DNA of 16,468 nucleotides from assembly GCA_049509915.1 (NCBI GenBank), contig JBEKZL010000171.1:1-16468 (forward strand). Reading direction: 5' to 3'. The translations under genes were made by a program, and so were the position numbers. The DNA comes from JBEKYD01 sp049509915 (lineage in GTDB: Bacteria; Acidobacteriota; Terriglobia; Bryobacterales; Bryobacteraceae). Under the pieces are notes generated by a model. It was given only the letters and a program-made list of their open reading frames with translations, made no database searches and was not told the origin of the DNA. Positions 7,528 to 14,945 of this stretch are shown here, in pieces. Every line of letters begins with the position of its first letter. The stretch's first letter is position 1.

Positions 7528-9375
7528 ATGATAACAAGAACGCCATTATTGGGGGTGTCGGCGGCAGTTTGTATCTTGGTTTTGTTTTTCCCCGCACCCG
7601 CCGCCTGCCAAGAAGCCCGAGGAACGTCAGTCCGTGATGAATCGACCCGCTTCGACTACTCGAAGAGCCACAGCTTTCCCCGTGGTTTTTATCCCTACAC
7701 CGTTCCCTCCCTTCCCGGCCCGCGACTGGACAACTCGCAACGGCTCCAAGACCTGATTGTCGACGGCAAACTGACGCTGACGCTTGATGACGCCATCGCG
7801 CTAGCCCTGGAAAACAATCTGGAGATCGCCGTGACGCGGTACGACCTGCCCATTGCCCAAACGGACCTGCTGCGCGCGAAGGGGGGCGGCGCGACACGTG
7901 GCGTGGCGGGATCCTATCAATCCACCACCCTTTTCTCCGGCAGTCTGGGCGGAGGTGTGGGCAGCGCCGGAGGCGTTGGCGCAGGTGGGGCGGGAGGCGT
8001 CCTGGGAGGCGGCATCAACCGCGTTGGTTCAACGGGCTGCTGTGATCCAAACCTGTATGTCAGCTATGGCTGGAGCAATGCCATTACACCCCTGAACTAC
8101 ACGGTAGTGAGCGGTGTGCCGATTGACACCACTCACCAGGAGTCGGCTTCCGCCGGGTACAGCCAGGGCTTTCTGACCGGAACAAGTTTCTTCGTCTCCG
8201 AGAGCAGCTCGCGCCTAACTTCAAACACTACAAACAGCATTTTCAATCCGGAGCTTGTCTCGGACTTTTCCGTAGGTGTAAGTCAGCACTTACTACGCGG
8301 CTTTGGGACCCGCGCTAACGCCAGATTCATCGTCATCGCCCGTAATGACGTCAAATACTCCGCGAGTGTCTTCCGGCAAAACGTGATCACCGCGCTGGCG
8401 GTCGTGATGACCAGTTACTACGACCTGCTGGCCGACCAGGAAAGCATTCGCATGGCACAAGACGGACTGGACTATGCGCAGGAGCTTTTGGCAGACAACC
8501 AAAGGGCCGCGAAGAGTGGGCCTGCGGCCCAGTATGATATGCTGCGGAGCCAGGAGGAAGTCGCTTTGCGGCGGCAAGTCTTGCTGGCAGCGCAAAACGC
8601 TTTTTCTCAAGACGGCCAATCCCTGAAGGCTAAACTCTCCAAGAGTTTCAATGAGGAGTTGGCGAAAGTGGAGATTGTCCCCTCTGACCGGCTGCCTGAG
8701 CCGAGTCCCGAGGATGTGCCTACTCTGGCCGAGGCCTTGCGGGAAGCCGCCAGCCATCGGCCGGAGATTGAGCAGGTCGAGTTGAACTTGCGCAATCAGC
8801 AAGTCGTGATCCAGTCGATACACAATTCGCTGTTGCCCTCGCTCGATGTTTATGCCTCCTATTACCTCGCGGGGCTGGATGGGGCGTTGAGCCCTACCTT
8901 CACGAATATCCTCCACGGCGATTTCCCCAACTTTTCCTTCGGGGTGACGCTCGACATGCCCCTTCGCAACCGTACCGCCCAAGCCGACGCCGAACGGGCG
9001 CTGCTGGAACAACGGCGGTTGCAAGTGAAGCTACAGGATGCGAAGAACCAGGCCGGTTGGGCTGTCAACAAAGCTTGGAGCGGGGTGCAGCAATCCCGGG
9101 ATCAACTCGAAGCCGCGCAGAAACTGGTGACGCTCGCGCGCCAGGTGCTCGAAATGCAGCAGGAAAAGTTCACCCTGGCTTCGGCAACGGTGGAAGAGGT
9201 TATCGCGGCACAACAGAATCTGGCCATAGCCCAAGGCCATGTAGTGAGAGCCCACGTCACCTATGCCAAGGCATTGATTCAATATGAACAGGTGACGGGA
9301 ACCCTCTTGGAAAGGCGCAACATCGAGATGTCAGAGGCCGTAAATGGGGAAGTTCGCCGTGTACCAATCGAATAA
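7528..9375 (+). CDS. TolC-family outer membrane efflux protein
   Basis: A 615-residue protein (617 if the GTG at 7522 is used). The purine-rich AAAAAAGGTGAG lies directly before the ATG at 7528. A signal peptide (hydrophobic core VSAAVCILVLFFPAPAA) is followed by a proline-rich linker. The first outer-membrane-factor repeat starts near residue 86 with LTLDDAIALALENNLEIAV, and the second near 400 with LAEALREAASHRPEIEQVEL. Long helical segments with Gln/Ala/Glu heptads form the periplasmic tunnel. A Gly-rich insertion at about 138-165 (GGGVGSAGGVGAGGAGG) is unusual and would sit near the first extracellular or barrel region. The protein is longer than E. coli TolC (493 residues). No membrane-fusion protein or inner-membrane pump gene is adjacent, so it is an orphan whose partner lies elsewhere. 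Confidence 0.92.
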   Translation: MITRTPLLGVSAAVCILVLFFPAPAACQEARGTSVRDESTRFDYSKSHSFPRGFYPYTVPSLPGPRLDNSQRLQDLIVDGKLTLTLDDAIALALENNLEIAVTRYDLPIAQTDLLRAKGGGATRGVAGSYQSTTLFSGSLGGGVGSAGGVGAGGAGGVLGGGINRVGSTGCCDPNLYVSYGWSNAITPLNYTVVSGVPIDTTHQESASAGYSQGFLTGTSFFVSESSSRLTSNTTNSIFNPELVSDFSVGVSQHLLRGFGTRANARFIVIARNDVKYSASVFRQNVITALAVVMTSYYDLLADQESIRMAQDGLDYAQELLADNQRAAKSGPAAQYDMLRSQEEVALRRQVLLAAQNAFSQDGQSLKAKLSKSFNEELAKVEIVPSDRLPEPSPEDVPTLAEALREAASHRPEIEQVELNLRNQQVVIQSIHNSLLPSLDVYASYYLAGLDGALSPTFTNILHGDFPNFSFGVTLDMPLRNRTAQADAERALLEQRRLQVKLQDAKNQAGWAVNKAWSGVQQSRDQLEAAQKLVTLARQVLEMQQEKFTLASATVEEVIAAQQNLAIAQGHVVRAHVTYAKALIQYEQVTGTLLERRNIEMSEAVNGEVRRVPIE

Positions 9376-9422
9376 GCACATCATTTCTCTGCAGCTTCGC
9401 TCACGCCGCCCCGCGTCGGGTT

Positions 9423-9451
9423 GCGACCACTCATTGGGGTTTGGTGGTCGC
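9423..9451 (+). terminator. Hairpin downstream of the TolC gene
   Basis: GCGACCAC (9423-9430) and GTGGTCGC (9444-9451) form a perfect 8-bp stem with a 13-base loop, 47 bases after the TolC stop. The sequence after it (CTGGCCTCTTATT) is only mildly T-rich, so it may be a weak or factor-dependent terminator, or an mRNA 3'-end stabiliser. Confidence 0.4.
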
Positions 9452-9564
9452 CTGGCCTCTTATTCGCCCTGCCACAAGAAACCAAGAAAACGGCAAACCC
9501 TGTCTGTTCTGTACGTTCCATTGACACCTCTCCGGCGCTCGTGGTTTCCTTATGCGAGCCAAGC

Positions 9565-9690
9565 CTGGACATTTGCCCAGTTCCGCCGGCTGATATCGAA
9601 GGCTACCATTCGAAGTGGCGCATCCCGCGGAGAAATCAATGAGAGGCCGATCAGAGGAGTCTATCCCGTTGCCGGAAGGAAGTGTCGTGG
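9565..9690 (+). repeat. Dispersed repeat, copy 3
   Basis: CTGGACATTTGCCCAGTTCC starts at 9565 and continues GCCGGCTGATATCGAAGG. It tracks the 6673 copy for ~110 bases (including GCGGAGAAATCAATGAG and CCGATCAGAG) before similarity fades near 9690. No receiver-domain tail follows here. Instead the stress-protein gene begins 130 bases later. The rest of 9376-9820 holds the hairpin at 9423 and no credible gene. Confidence 0.85.
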
Positions 9691-9820
9691 TCCTTACAGT
9701 CAGCCTTCGCCCACCAATCGCGCCGGGCGGACAACGTGTTCTCCAGTACGCAAGCAGAATACACGAATCAAGAGGCTTGACAATTTTGGCTGTACGCAAA
9801 CTTTTAGCTGGAGGTGCAAA

Positions 9821-10282
9821 ATGTCGAAAACTGCAGTTGGTTTGTTTGAGAATCCGGGCGTGGCGGACCAAGTCGTCCACGACCTCGATGCCAGTGCTTT
9901 CCCTCGGAGCGAGATCCGCATTTTAGGAGAACCCCGGGATATGGGGGACACCGGGATCATGGGTACCCCCCACACCGACTTCGAGGTGGGTTTGGACCGG
10001 GAGCTCAAGACAATCGGGGCAAGTGAACGGGAGGCGAATGCTTACGTCCAAGGAGTGCGGCGTGGAGGAATCCTCGTTTTCGCGACGGGGTCAAACGAAC
10101 AGGTGGACAGCGCGGCTGAGGTAATGAACCGCCATGGTGCGGTGGAGGTTGAAGAGCTCATCGGCCGCGAGCCGAATACTGGCAGTATGATTGACGAGAA
10201 CATGGCTGCGGTAAACGATCGTTCCGTCCAAACCGGGCGGACCCGCCAATCCGGCGGCGGCGCCCGCATGTTTGTATGGTAG
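9821..10282 (+). CDS. Small YflT/general-stress-like protein
   Basis: A 153-residue protein with a well-placed ribosome binding site (GGAGGT at 9810-9815, about 5 bases before ATG). The N-terminal pattern AVGLFENPGVADQVVHDL, followed by SEIRILGEP, is the beta-alpha-beta start of the 'heat induced stress protein YflT' type domain: a small alpha/beta fold in which a protein flips between residues of a dinucleotide-like groove. RRGGILVFATGSNEQVDSAA is the second beta-alpha unit, and HGAVEVEEL closes the domain near residue 115. The remaining ~35 residues are polar and probably disordered. No signal peptide is present, so it is cytoplasmic. The role is unknown; the family is linked to general stress. 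An upstream in-frame extension to 9344 is excluded by the strong ribosome binding site. Confidence 0.8.
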   Translation: MSKTAVGLFENPGVADQVVHDLDASAFPRSEIRILGEPRDMGDTGIMGTPHTDFEVGLDRELKTIGASEREANAYVQGVRRGGILVFATGSNEQVDSAAEVMNRHGAVEVEELIGREPNTGSMIDENMAAVNDRSVQTGRTRQSGGGARMFVW

Positions 10283-10618
10283 CTCGGCAAAGCGCACCCG
10301 GAAACGCAATCGGCAATTTCAACGAACTGGCTGATGGAACGCGAGACTAGCAGCGGCGAGGCACCGACAGCGGTCGATCACCGCGCATGTGGGGCGTGAA
10401 AATGCCGGTAGGATAAGCCACTCTGCAAGAAATACAAATGGCCGATTCAACGGTCCCGATATCGAATGGTGTATGGTGCGCCCGCGGCAGTCGAAACAGC
10501 GAGCCATGTGACACTATACTCGGCCGAAGAAGTACGCGCGGGCGTAAGATAGCGGCACAAATGTGTGGATCGTTGATACAGAAGCCGTAGTCAACCGCCG
10601 CCCGGGAGGGCACAGACA
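10283..10618. other. Intergenic region before the first PRC-barrel gene
   Basis: 336 bases with no credible ORF on either strand. The minus-strand ORFs across it have no ribosome binding sites and no recognisable domains. It probably carries the promoter of the PRC-barrel gene (candidate listed separately). I see no clear hairpin after the 10282 stop. Confidence 0.4.
10491..10520 (+). promoter_or_regulatory. Candidate sigma70-like promoter for the PRC-barrel gene
   Basis: A TATACT -10-like hexamer (10515-10520) has TCGAAA, a 4/6 match to the -35 consensus, 18 bases upstream (10491-10496). Transcription would start near 10527 and give a leader of roughly 90 bases. The match is modest and could be chance. 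Confidence 0.25.
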
Positions 10619-11416
10619 ATGTTAACGAATAAGCATTTGAAAGATTTTGCGATCCGAGCTACGGACGGCGAGCTTGGAACCATAGACGACATTTATTTCG
10701 ACGATGAGACGTGGGCCATCCGCTACCTCATTGTAGATACCGGCGGCTGGCTTGGCGGCCGGCGAGTGCTGATCTCGCCAATATCCGTAGTCCATACAGA
10801 TTGGGAGGCCAAGCGGCTGGATGTGGCGTTGACAAAAAGGCAGGTTGAGCATAGCCCCGAGATCGACACGCACAAGCCCGTTTCCCGGCAGCACGAGGCT
10901 GGTTACTTCGGGTATTACGGGTATCCCTATTATTGGGGGGGGCCCTATCTGTGGGGCGCGGCGGCCTACCCGGCGGGCTTGGCTACACCGCCAACTGCTT
11001 CTACGGAAGCGATGGCGGCCCGGATCCGGAGGGAGTCGACGGATTCGCATCTGCGCAGTGGCGAGGCCGTCACCGGTTATAATATTGAGGCGGCTGACGG
11101 TGAAATCGGCCACGTGGATGGGTTTGTCGTGGACGATGAAGCTTGGGCGATCCGCTACATCGAGGTGGCCACGAGGAACTGGTGGCCGGGCAAGAAGGTA
11201 CTGCTTTCACCCGCTTGGATTGAACGGGTGGGATGGACGGATTCTAGAGTCTATGTCGGCCTCTCCCGGGAAGCCATCAAGGACGCCCCGGAGTACGTCG
11301 AGTCTATGGCGATCACTCGAGAGTATGAAAACCGGCTCTACTTTCACTACGGCCGGCCGCCGTATTGGCTTCACGAAGCCGAACACAAGTCTTCGTATTC
11401 CCTGAGCGGCGCTTAA
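10619..11416 (+). CDS. Double PRC-barrel domain protein
   Basis: A 265-residue protein with a good ribosome binding site (GGGAGG about 11 bases before ATG). Two PRC-barrel domains are present. The first (about residues 5-80) has ATDGELGTIDDIYFDDETWA and IRYLIVDTGGWLGGRRVLIS. The second (about 143-220) has AADGEIGHVDGFVVDDEAWA and NWWPGKKVLLSPAWIERVGW. The Tyr/Gly/Pro-rich linker contains KPVSRQHE, then a YFGYYGYPYYWGG segment, and is shared in outline with the second PRC-barrel gene at 12378. There is no signal peptide or membrane segment. PRC-barrels bind RNA-processing, photosynthetic or sporulation partners in different groups, so a specific job cannot be assigned. The neighbouring stress-like gene and its paralogue suggest a stress or envelope-associated role, which is inference. 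Confidence 0.88.
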   Translation: MLTNKHLKDFAIRATDGELGTIDDIYFDDETWAIRYLIVDTGGWLGGRRVLISPISVVHTDWEAKRLDVALTKRQVEHSPEIDTHKPVSRQHEAGYFGYYGYPYYWGGPYLWGAAAYPAGLATPPTASTEAMAARIRRESTDSHLRSGEAVTGYNIEAADGEIGHVDGFVVDDEAWAIRYIEVATRNWWPGKKVLLSPAWIERVGWTDSRVYVGLSREAIKDAPEYVESMAITREYENRLYFHYGRPPYWLHEAEHKSSYSLSGA

Positions 11417-11514
11417 GTGAAGGGCGTGGGCGTCCGGTAAACAGGATGCCCATCCTTTCGCTCGCGCTGGTGCCGGGTCAACTCAACCTCCGTTCTTTTG
11501 AACTGGAGACGAGC

Positions 11515-12060
11515 ATGAAGCGGAATGGTACCGCGCGTGCTCTTACGTTTAGAGGGCTACATACGATTCAGCTTAAAACGGTAGCCCCTGGGAGGAGAAG
11601 TATTAAGACACATCCAGCCAATACAACTACCCTAGCCGTCCTGACGACCCTCCTCTTCGCGTTTTCCGCCTTCGCGCGCGACCACAGCGCCCTGAACGGC
11701 ACCTGGACGCTCGTTCCCGCGCGGAGCGATTTTGCCGGCCAGCCCGTCGTTCAAACCGGCACGGTGACGATCGCCGATCGGCAGGGCATTATCATCGTCT
11801 CTCGCAGTTTCGTTTACGCAGGTGCCACCGAGACCTACTTCTACCGCGACATCACCGACGCCGAGAACAATGCTACAATTCACACCGACAAAGACCTCAA
11901 GAGCAAGACCAGGTGGGATCACGACATCTTGAAGGTGACGACCATGCAATCCGGCGCGGTTACGCTGGAAAGCTACACCCTTGCCGCGGATGGCACCATG
12001 ATGGTCAACGTCGTAAGGCCGGAGCGCAAGCCGATCACGCTCGTCTTTCACCGGGAATAG
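11515..12060 (+). CDS. Exported protein of unknown function
   Basis: A 181-residue protein. The ATG at 11515 is preferred over the longer frame from 11365 because GGAGAC lies 6 bases upstream. A basic N-terminus of about 35 residues precedes a hydrophobic segment (TTLAVLTTLLFAFSAFA) with a plausible signal-peptidase site after AFA near residue 55. The mature part begins RDHSALNGTWTLVPARSDFA and reads as a beta-rich domain of alternating strands (VTIADRQGIIIVSRSFVY, TLAADGTMMVNVVRPERKP). This is a lipocalin- or FABP-like pattern seen in many short exported proteins that begin NGTW.L. The long n-region before the signal core is odd, so a later start or a membrane-anchored form is possible. It sits between the two PRC-barrel genes on the same strand. 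Confidence 0.75.
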   Translation: MKRNGTARALTFRGLHTIQLKTVAPGRRSIKTHPANTTTLAVLTTLLFAFSAFARDHSALNGTWTLVPARSDFAGQPVVQTGTVTIADRQGIIIVSRSFVYAGATETYFYRDITDAENNATIHTDKDLKSKTRWDHDILKVTTMQSGAVTLESYTLAADGTMMVNVVRPERKPITLVFHRE

Positions 12061-12167
12061 AACAACTGCCCGGAGGTGACGCCTGGCCAACGCCAGCAGT
12101 AGGCAGCCCGCGACGGCTGTTGAAGGACTCGACGCGATTTTGGCTCACAATGTAATTGGCGAAAGGA

Positions 12168-12402
12168 ATGACCGTGGTGGACCACTCCTTGATGAAGACG
12201 ACGATTTTGGTCTTGGTCCTCCGATCCGGTTGTACGTTCCATTCTTAAGGAGACATTGGAGCGCGAAGGATATACCGTCCTGGCTACCGGCGACTTGGGG
12301 CAGGTGCTAGACCGGTCGCAGGAGTGCATTCCCTATCTCTTGATAAACCCGCTGGACTTCGACGCGGAGGAGGAACAATGCTTCACGACCTTGACACCTT
12401 AA
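12168..12402 (+). pseudogene. N-terminal half of a response-regulator receiver domain, frameshifted
   Basis: From ATG 12168 (GAAAGGA just upstream) the frame reads MTVVDHSLMKTTILVLVL, then is lost. From 12223 another frame continues DPVVRSILKETLEREGYTVL and DLGQVLDRSQECIPYLLI. Joined, these are the first ~55 residues of a receiver domain whose expected VVDDDPVV acidic pocket is destroyed at the frameshift, beside a tandem TTGGTC TTGGTC. The piece ends before the rest of the domain, and its second frame runs over the start of the following PRC-barrel gene to TAA near 12402. The two C-terminal receiver halves at 6832 and 14944 are complementary in content. Confidence 0.72.
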
Positions 12403-13001
12403 CTGGATTTTCCGTTATTGCAACAGACGGCGAGATGGGAGGTATCCGCAACTTCCTCTTCGACGACCAGTCATGGACGATTCGCTATTTGATAGTCGAC
12501 GTGGGAAGTTGGCTTACGCGGCGAGCTGTGGTTCTTGCGATCACGGCGGTGGAACAGCCCGATTGGGTAAAGAAGACCTTGCACGTCCACTTGACCAAGG
12601 ATCAAGTGCGTCGTAGTCCCGATGTTGACGCGGAGAAGCCCGTTTCACGTCAACAAGAAATCGCTATGCAGGAGTACTTTGGTTGGCCGATCTATTGGGC
12701 TGACAGTGAGCTTGGCCCTATGTCGTCAATTCCAACTGGCAGGAAATACCCGGTGCACACCAAGGGGGACTCGCATCTCCGCAGTGCCTGCGACTTGGCC
12801 GGTTACGAAGTGTCAGCCACGGACGGTGAAATGGGATGCGTGGAAGGCTTCATCATCGACGACGCCTCCTGGCATCTAGGCTACTTGGATGTGAAAACCG
12901 GAGATTGGCTTAACAACCGCTCGGTTCTAATTCCTACTCGCTGGGTGAACTCCGTTTCCTGGGCAGATCATCGCGTGAAGTTGCATCACGCACAAGCGTA
13001 G
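12378..13001 (+). CDS. Double PRC-barrel domain protein (paralogue)
   Basis: A 207-residue protein. The ATG at 12378 has a strong GGAGGAGGAA tract just upstream. The first PRC-barrel (about residues 4-78) has ATDGEMGGIRNFLFDDQSWT and IRYLIVDVGSWLTRRAVVLA. The second (about 135-205) has ATDGEMGCVEGFIIDDASWH, DWLNNRSVLIPTRWV and VSWADHRVKL. The linker keeps KPVSRQQE and YFGWPIYW, matching the 10619 paralogue, and SHLRS precedes the second domain in both. It lacks that protein's ~40-residue C-terminal extension and its Tyr/Gly-rich linker stretch. It is cytoplasmic by sequence. The gene start overlaps the receiver-domain remnant, so its upstream control region was probably rearranged. Confidence 0.87.
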   Translation: MLHDLDTLTGFSVIATDGEMGGIRNFLFDDQSWTIRYLIVDVGSWLTRRAVVLAITAVEQPDWVKKTLHVHLTKDQVRRSPDVDAEKPVSRQQEIAMQEYFGWPIYWADSELGPMSSIPTGRKYPVHTKGDSHLRSACDLAGYEVSATDGEMGCVEGFIIDDASWHLGYLDVKTGDWLNNRSVLIPTRWVNSVSWADHRVKLHHAQA

Positions 13002-13473
13002 GTAGACAGGCGCCTTGAAAGCGTCGTACACGACACGCTTGGCGGCAGCGATCTGCGCTGTTCGGTTGCAGGCTCAACGCACCGTCCCACCCGGTCCTGG
13101 AACGAGCGCCGGTGGTCGAAAGGGGGGAACGTTATAGAAGGGTCAATCAAGGCCGAGACTCGCTATGCTGTCTCCCTGCCTCTCCGATAGTAACGAATCA
13201 GGCCATTCGTTGAACTTGTCATGCGGGCCGCCGGACAGGCGGCCCACCTTGAGTCCTTCCCGCTCGTTGCGAGGAATCGGCACAACGGGCGAAACGATGC
13301 CCAGAATCCAGCACTTCCATTCCAACCCAAAACAGGACTTTTACGCGCTCTCCTGAGTTTGCAGCGGGATCTCCCCTAGCCCAGCAAGGCGCCGGGCCGA
13401 ATTGACTCGGCGGCGACACCACCACCCGCGGGCGCGTCGAAACAAAGGCGCGCCGCATCGGGGACCAAGCCCC
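13002..13473. other. Convergent intergenic region with two hairpins
   Basis: 472 bases between converging genes. GGGCCGCC (13225-13232) and GGCGGCCC (13238-13245) form a perfect 8-bp stem with a 5-base loop. GGGG (13460-13463) and CCCC (13470-13473) form a small stem just past the stop of the minus-strand gene. Neither has a T-tract. ORFs of 60-80 codons here lack ribosome binding sites and recognisable content. Confidence 0.45.
13225..13245. terminator. GC-rich perfect hairpin, possible bidirectional terminator
   Basis: An 8-bp all-GC stem with loop GGACA lies between the plus-strand PRC-barrel gene and the minus-strand LPxTG-like gene, 224 and 229 bases from their stops. The lack of a T-tract on either side makes intrinsic termination uncertain. 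Confidence 0.3.
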
Positions 13474-14226
13474 TCATGAAACGCGCTTTTGCAGCAGTCG
13501 GAGAGTCCAGGCTCCGCCCAAAGCCAGCAATCCGAGCAGCCCGATCAGCGGCAACGGACTCGCCGTTTTCGGCAACGTCGCAGCCGCAGTTTGTGTCGGC
13601 GCGGTGTCCGGCTTGAGTTCCGAGGCGGGCGGTGGGGTGACCGCTGCAGCGAGTTCAACCTGTTCTCCCGTGGGTTTAATCGCCATGACGGGCGCTTGCT
13701 TCAGTTTCAGCACCACTGGGTGGTCTGTCGTCTTGATCGGCTCCGCGACTTCCACCGGGATCTCCGCTTCCGTGGAGAGAACGGGGGTGTTGGCCGTTTT
13801 AGCAAGTTCTACTGCTCTCGCTTTCGGATAAACGAACTCCTCGCCCCAGTTTCTGCCGGGATAGAACCATGCCCGGAGTGCCTCCGGCTCACCTGCCGGC
13901 CGCTCCCGAAAAGTAATCACGGTCTTGTCCGTCGCTCTGAGGCGATAGTTCGGGATGGCGAGGATGGTGGCGTAGACCTGCGTTTCGTCCTTGTTGAAGA
14001 TCTGGACAATGTGGCGGTCGGACTGCGAGTCCAGGATCTTGAAGACATAGGTGCCGGCTGGCAACACCCCCCACCCCTTGAGGTGGACTCCTGGAATCTC
14101 TACGGGCGCGCTGAAAGTAATCACGGTTTTCCTGTTCCACGCGTCCGCCTTTGCCGCTGTTGAGAATACCGCGCCCATCAGCGCCAGGCAAAACGCGGTT
14201 TTTGTTGCTGTTCTCAGAACATTCAT
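13474..14226 (-). CDS. Exported protein with LPxTG-like C-terminal sorting tail
   Basis: A 250-residue protein with a good ribosome binding site (AGGAGA about 9 bases before ATG). A signal peptide (AFCLALMGAVFSTAAKADA, about residues 11-28) is followed by a beta-rich domain of ~110 residues (ITFSAPVEIPGVHLKGWGVL, GTYVFKILDSQSDRHIVQIF, VYATILAIPNYRL). A Pro/Ala/Thr-rich spacer follows, then LPKTAS at about 218-223, a hydrophobic helix (PLIGLLGLLALGGAWTL) and the basic end RLLQKRVS. This is the tripartite layout of a sortase or PEP-CTERM/exosortase substrate. LPxTG-type tails do occur in acidobacteria, where the processing enzyme is not well described. No sortase-like gene is in the window. The protein probably ends up envelope-anchored, by inference. 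A plus-strand ORF over the same bases is a shadow. Confidence 0.85.
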   Translation of the reverse strand: MNVLRTATKTAFCLALMGAVFSTAAKADAWNRKTVITFSAPVEIPGVHLKGWGVLPAGTYVFKILDSQSDRHIVQIFNKDETQVYATILAIPNYRLRATDKTVITFRERPAGEPEALRAWFYPGRNWGEEFVYPKARAVELAKTANTPVLSTEAEIPVEVAEPIKTTDHPVVLKLKQAPVMAIKPTGEQVELAAAVTPPPASELKPDTAPTQTAAATLPKTASPLPLIGLLGLLALGGAWTLRLLQKRVS

Positions 14227-14885
14227 CTGCTTCTTCTCCTTTGCTCTCGAATCTGTGCCACCGAGCCTTCGCTCTGTCGGGCACTATGCCTGCGCACCTC
14301 CGACTGGCTCGTCGCACACGACGGAGAAGAGGCATTCCGAGGTCCATCGGCACACGACTGCGCGAAGAGGCGCTTGTCATCCCGTCCAGAGCCGTGTTTG
14401 CTGCACCTTGAGGACATGCGGCACAGTGCCAGAAGCCGAGAAACTCTCAGAGCTGAGTTTTTGCCACGCCCATCCCCGCTCGCCTGCAGGTGCCGCTAGT
14501 GGTTCGTAGCGCGATATGGTCCAGAACAGAACCCTCGCTATTCGCAGGCTAGGCCGCTGAGCGGGCGTGGGGGCAGAAGAATTTGACGGAGCCGAGAGGC
14601 AAATGCTGCACCTGCAATGCAACGGTTGCCTACAAGCGGTCTGCCAATACCGGTTCTAAGGCAGTCTCTTCGCGGGCTCAGCAGCCGGCGCGAAACAATC
14701 GGCGTTTGGACTCTCTCGCTCCACTGTCTCCGAGTAGTGGTAAATGAAGTGCTGGTCAGAAAAAGCCTACGAGGTTTGCCGTTGCGCTTCCAACTGCATC
14801 AAGGCCGATGGGGCTGCTTCCAAATGCAGCAAGGGCGCATAGCTGACGGCTTTGGCCATTCGCAGCCAATGCTCATTCACCAGGA
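14227..14885. other. Gene-poor region with weak Cys-rich ORFs
   Basis: 659 bases upstream of the LPxTG-like gene and of the fourth repeat copy. The first ~100 bases should contain the minus-strand gene's promoter, but I see no convincing -35/-10. Around 14590-14750 a plus frame starts GKCCTCNATVAYKRSANTG and ends at the TGA overlapping 14744; it has Cys content but no start or recognisable domain. The long plus ORF beginning at 14617 is only meaningful after 14944. Confidence 0.4.
14744..14842 (+). CDS. Possible 32-residue Cys-rich mini-protein
   Basis: An ATG directly after an in-frame TAA opens a 32-codon ORF reading MKCWSEKAYEVCRCASNC then IKADGAASKCSKGA, with five Cys residues and several Lys. 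The Cys density exceeds what most random frames show, and the start lies next to an upstream stop. No convincing ribosome binding site and no known family support it, so it may equally be the end of a decayed gene. Confidence 0.2.
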   Translation: MKCWSEKAYEVCRCASNCIKADGAASKCSKGA

Positions 14886-14945
14886 CTGGACATTTGCCCA
14901 GTTCCGCCGGCCGATATCGAAGGCTAACATTCGGAGTAGCGCTGC
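14886..14945 (+). repeat. Dispersed repeat, copy 4
   Basis: CTGGACATTTGCCCAGTTCC starts at 14886 and continues GCCGGCCGATATCGAAGG and TAACATTCGGAGTAGCGC. It then joins directly to the receiver-domain tail. Relative to the 6673 copy about 115 bases are missing between the repeat and the tail, so an internal deletion has brought them together. Confidence 0.85.

Noticed and set aside
8293..9024. 243-codon minus-strand ORF within the TolC gene
   Set aside because: Antisense to a clearly conserved protein, with no start signal or domain.
9777..9806. Perfect TTGACA as a -35 for the stress-like gene
   Set aside because: No acceptable -10 at 16-18 bases (AACTTT, ACTTTT, CTTTTA), and the start site would fall within the ribosome binding site.
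9344..9820. In-frame upstream extension of the stress-like protein
   Set aside because: The extension is read through the TolC gene end and the dispersed repeat. The ATG at 9821 has an excellent GGAGGT site.
9615..9926. 103-codon ORF beginning in repeat copy 3 (MRGRSEES...)
   Set aside because: The similar ATG in copy 2 leads into a different, non-homologous frame, and the ORF here overlaps the real 9821 gene.
13489..14163. 224-codon plus-strand ORF opposite the LPxTG-like gene
   Set aside because: Arg/Gly-rich shadow. The minus strand has a signal peptide, sorting tail and ribosome binding site.
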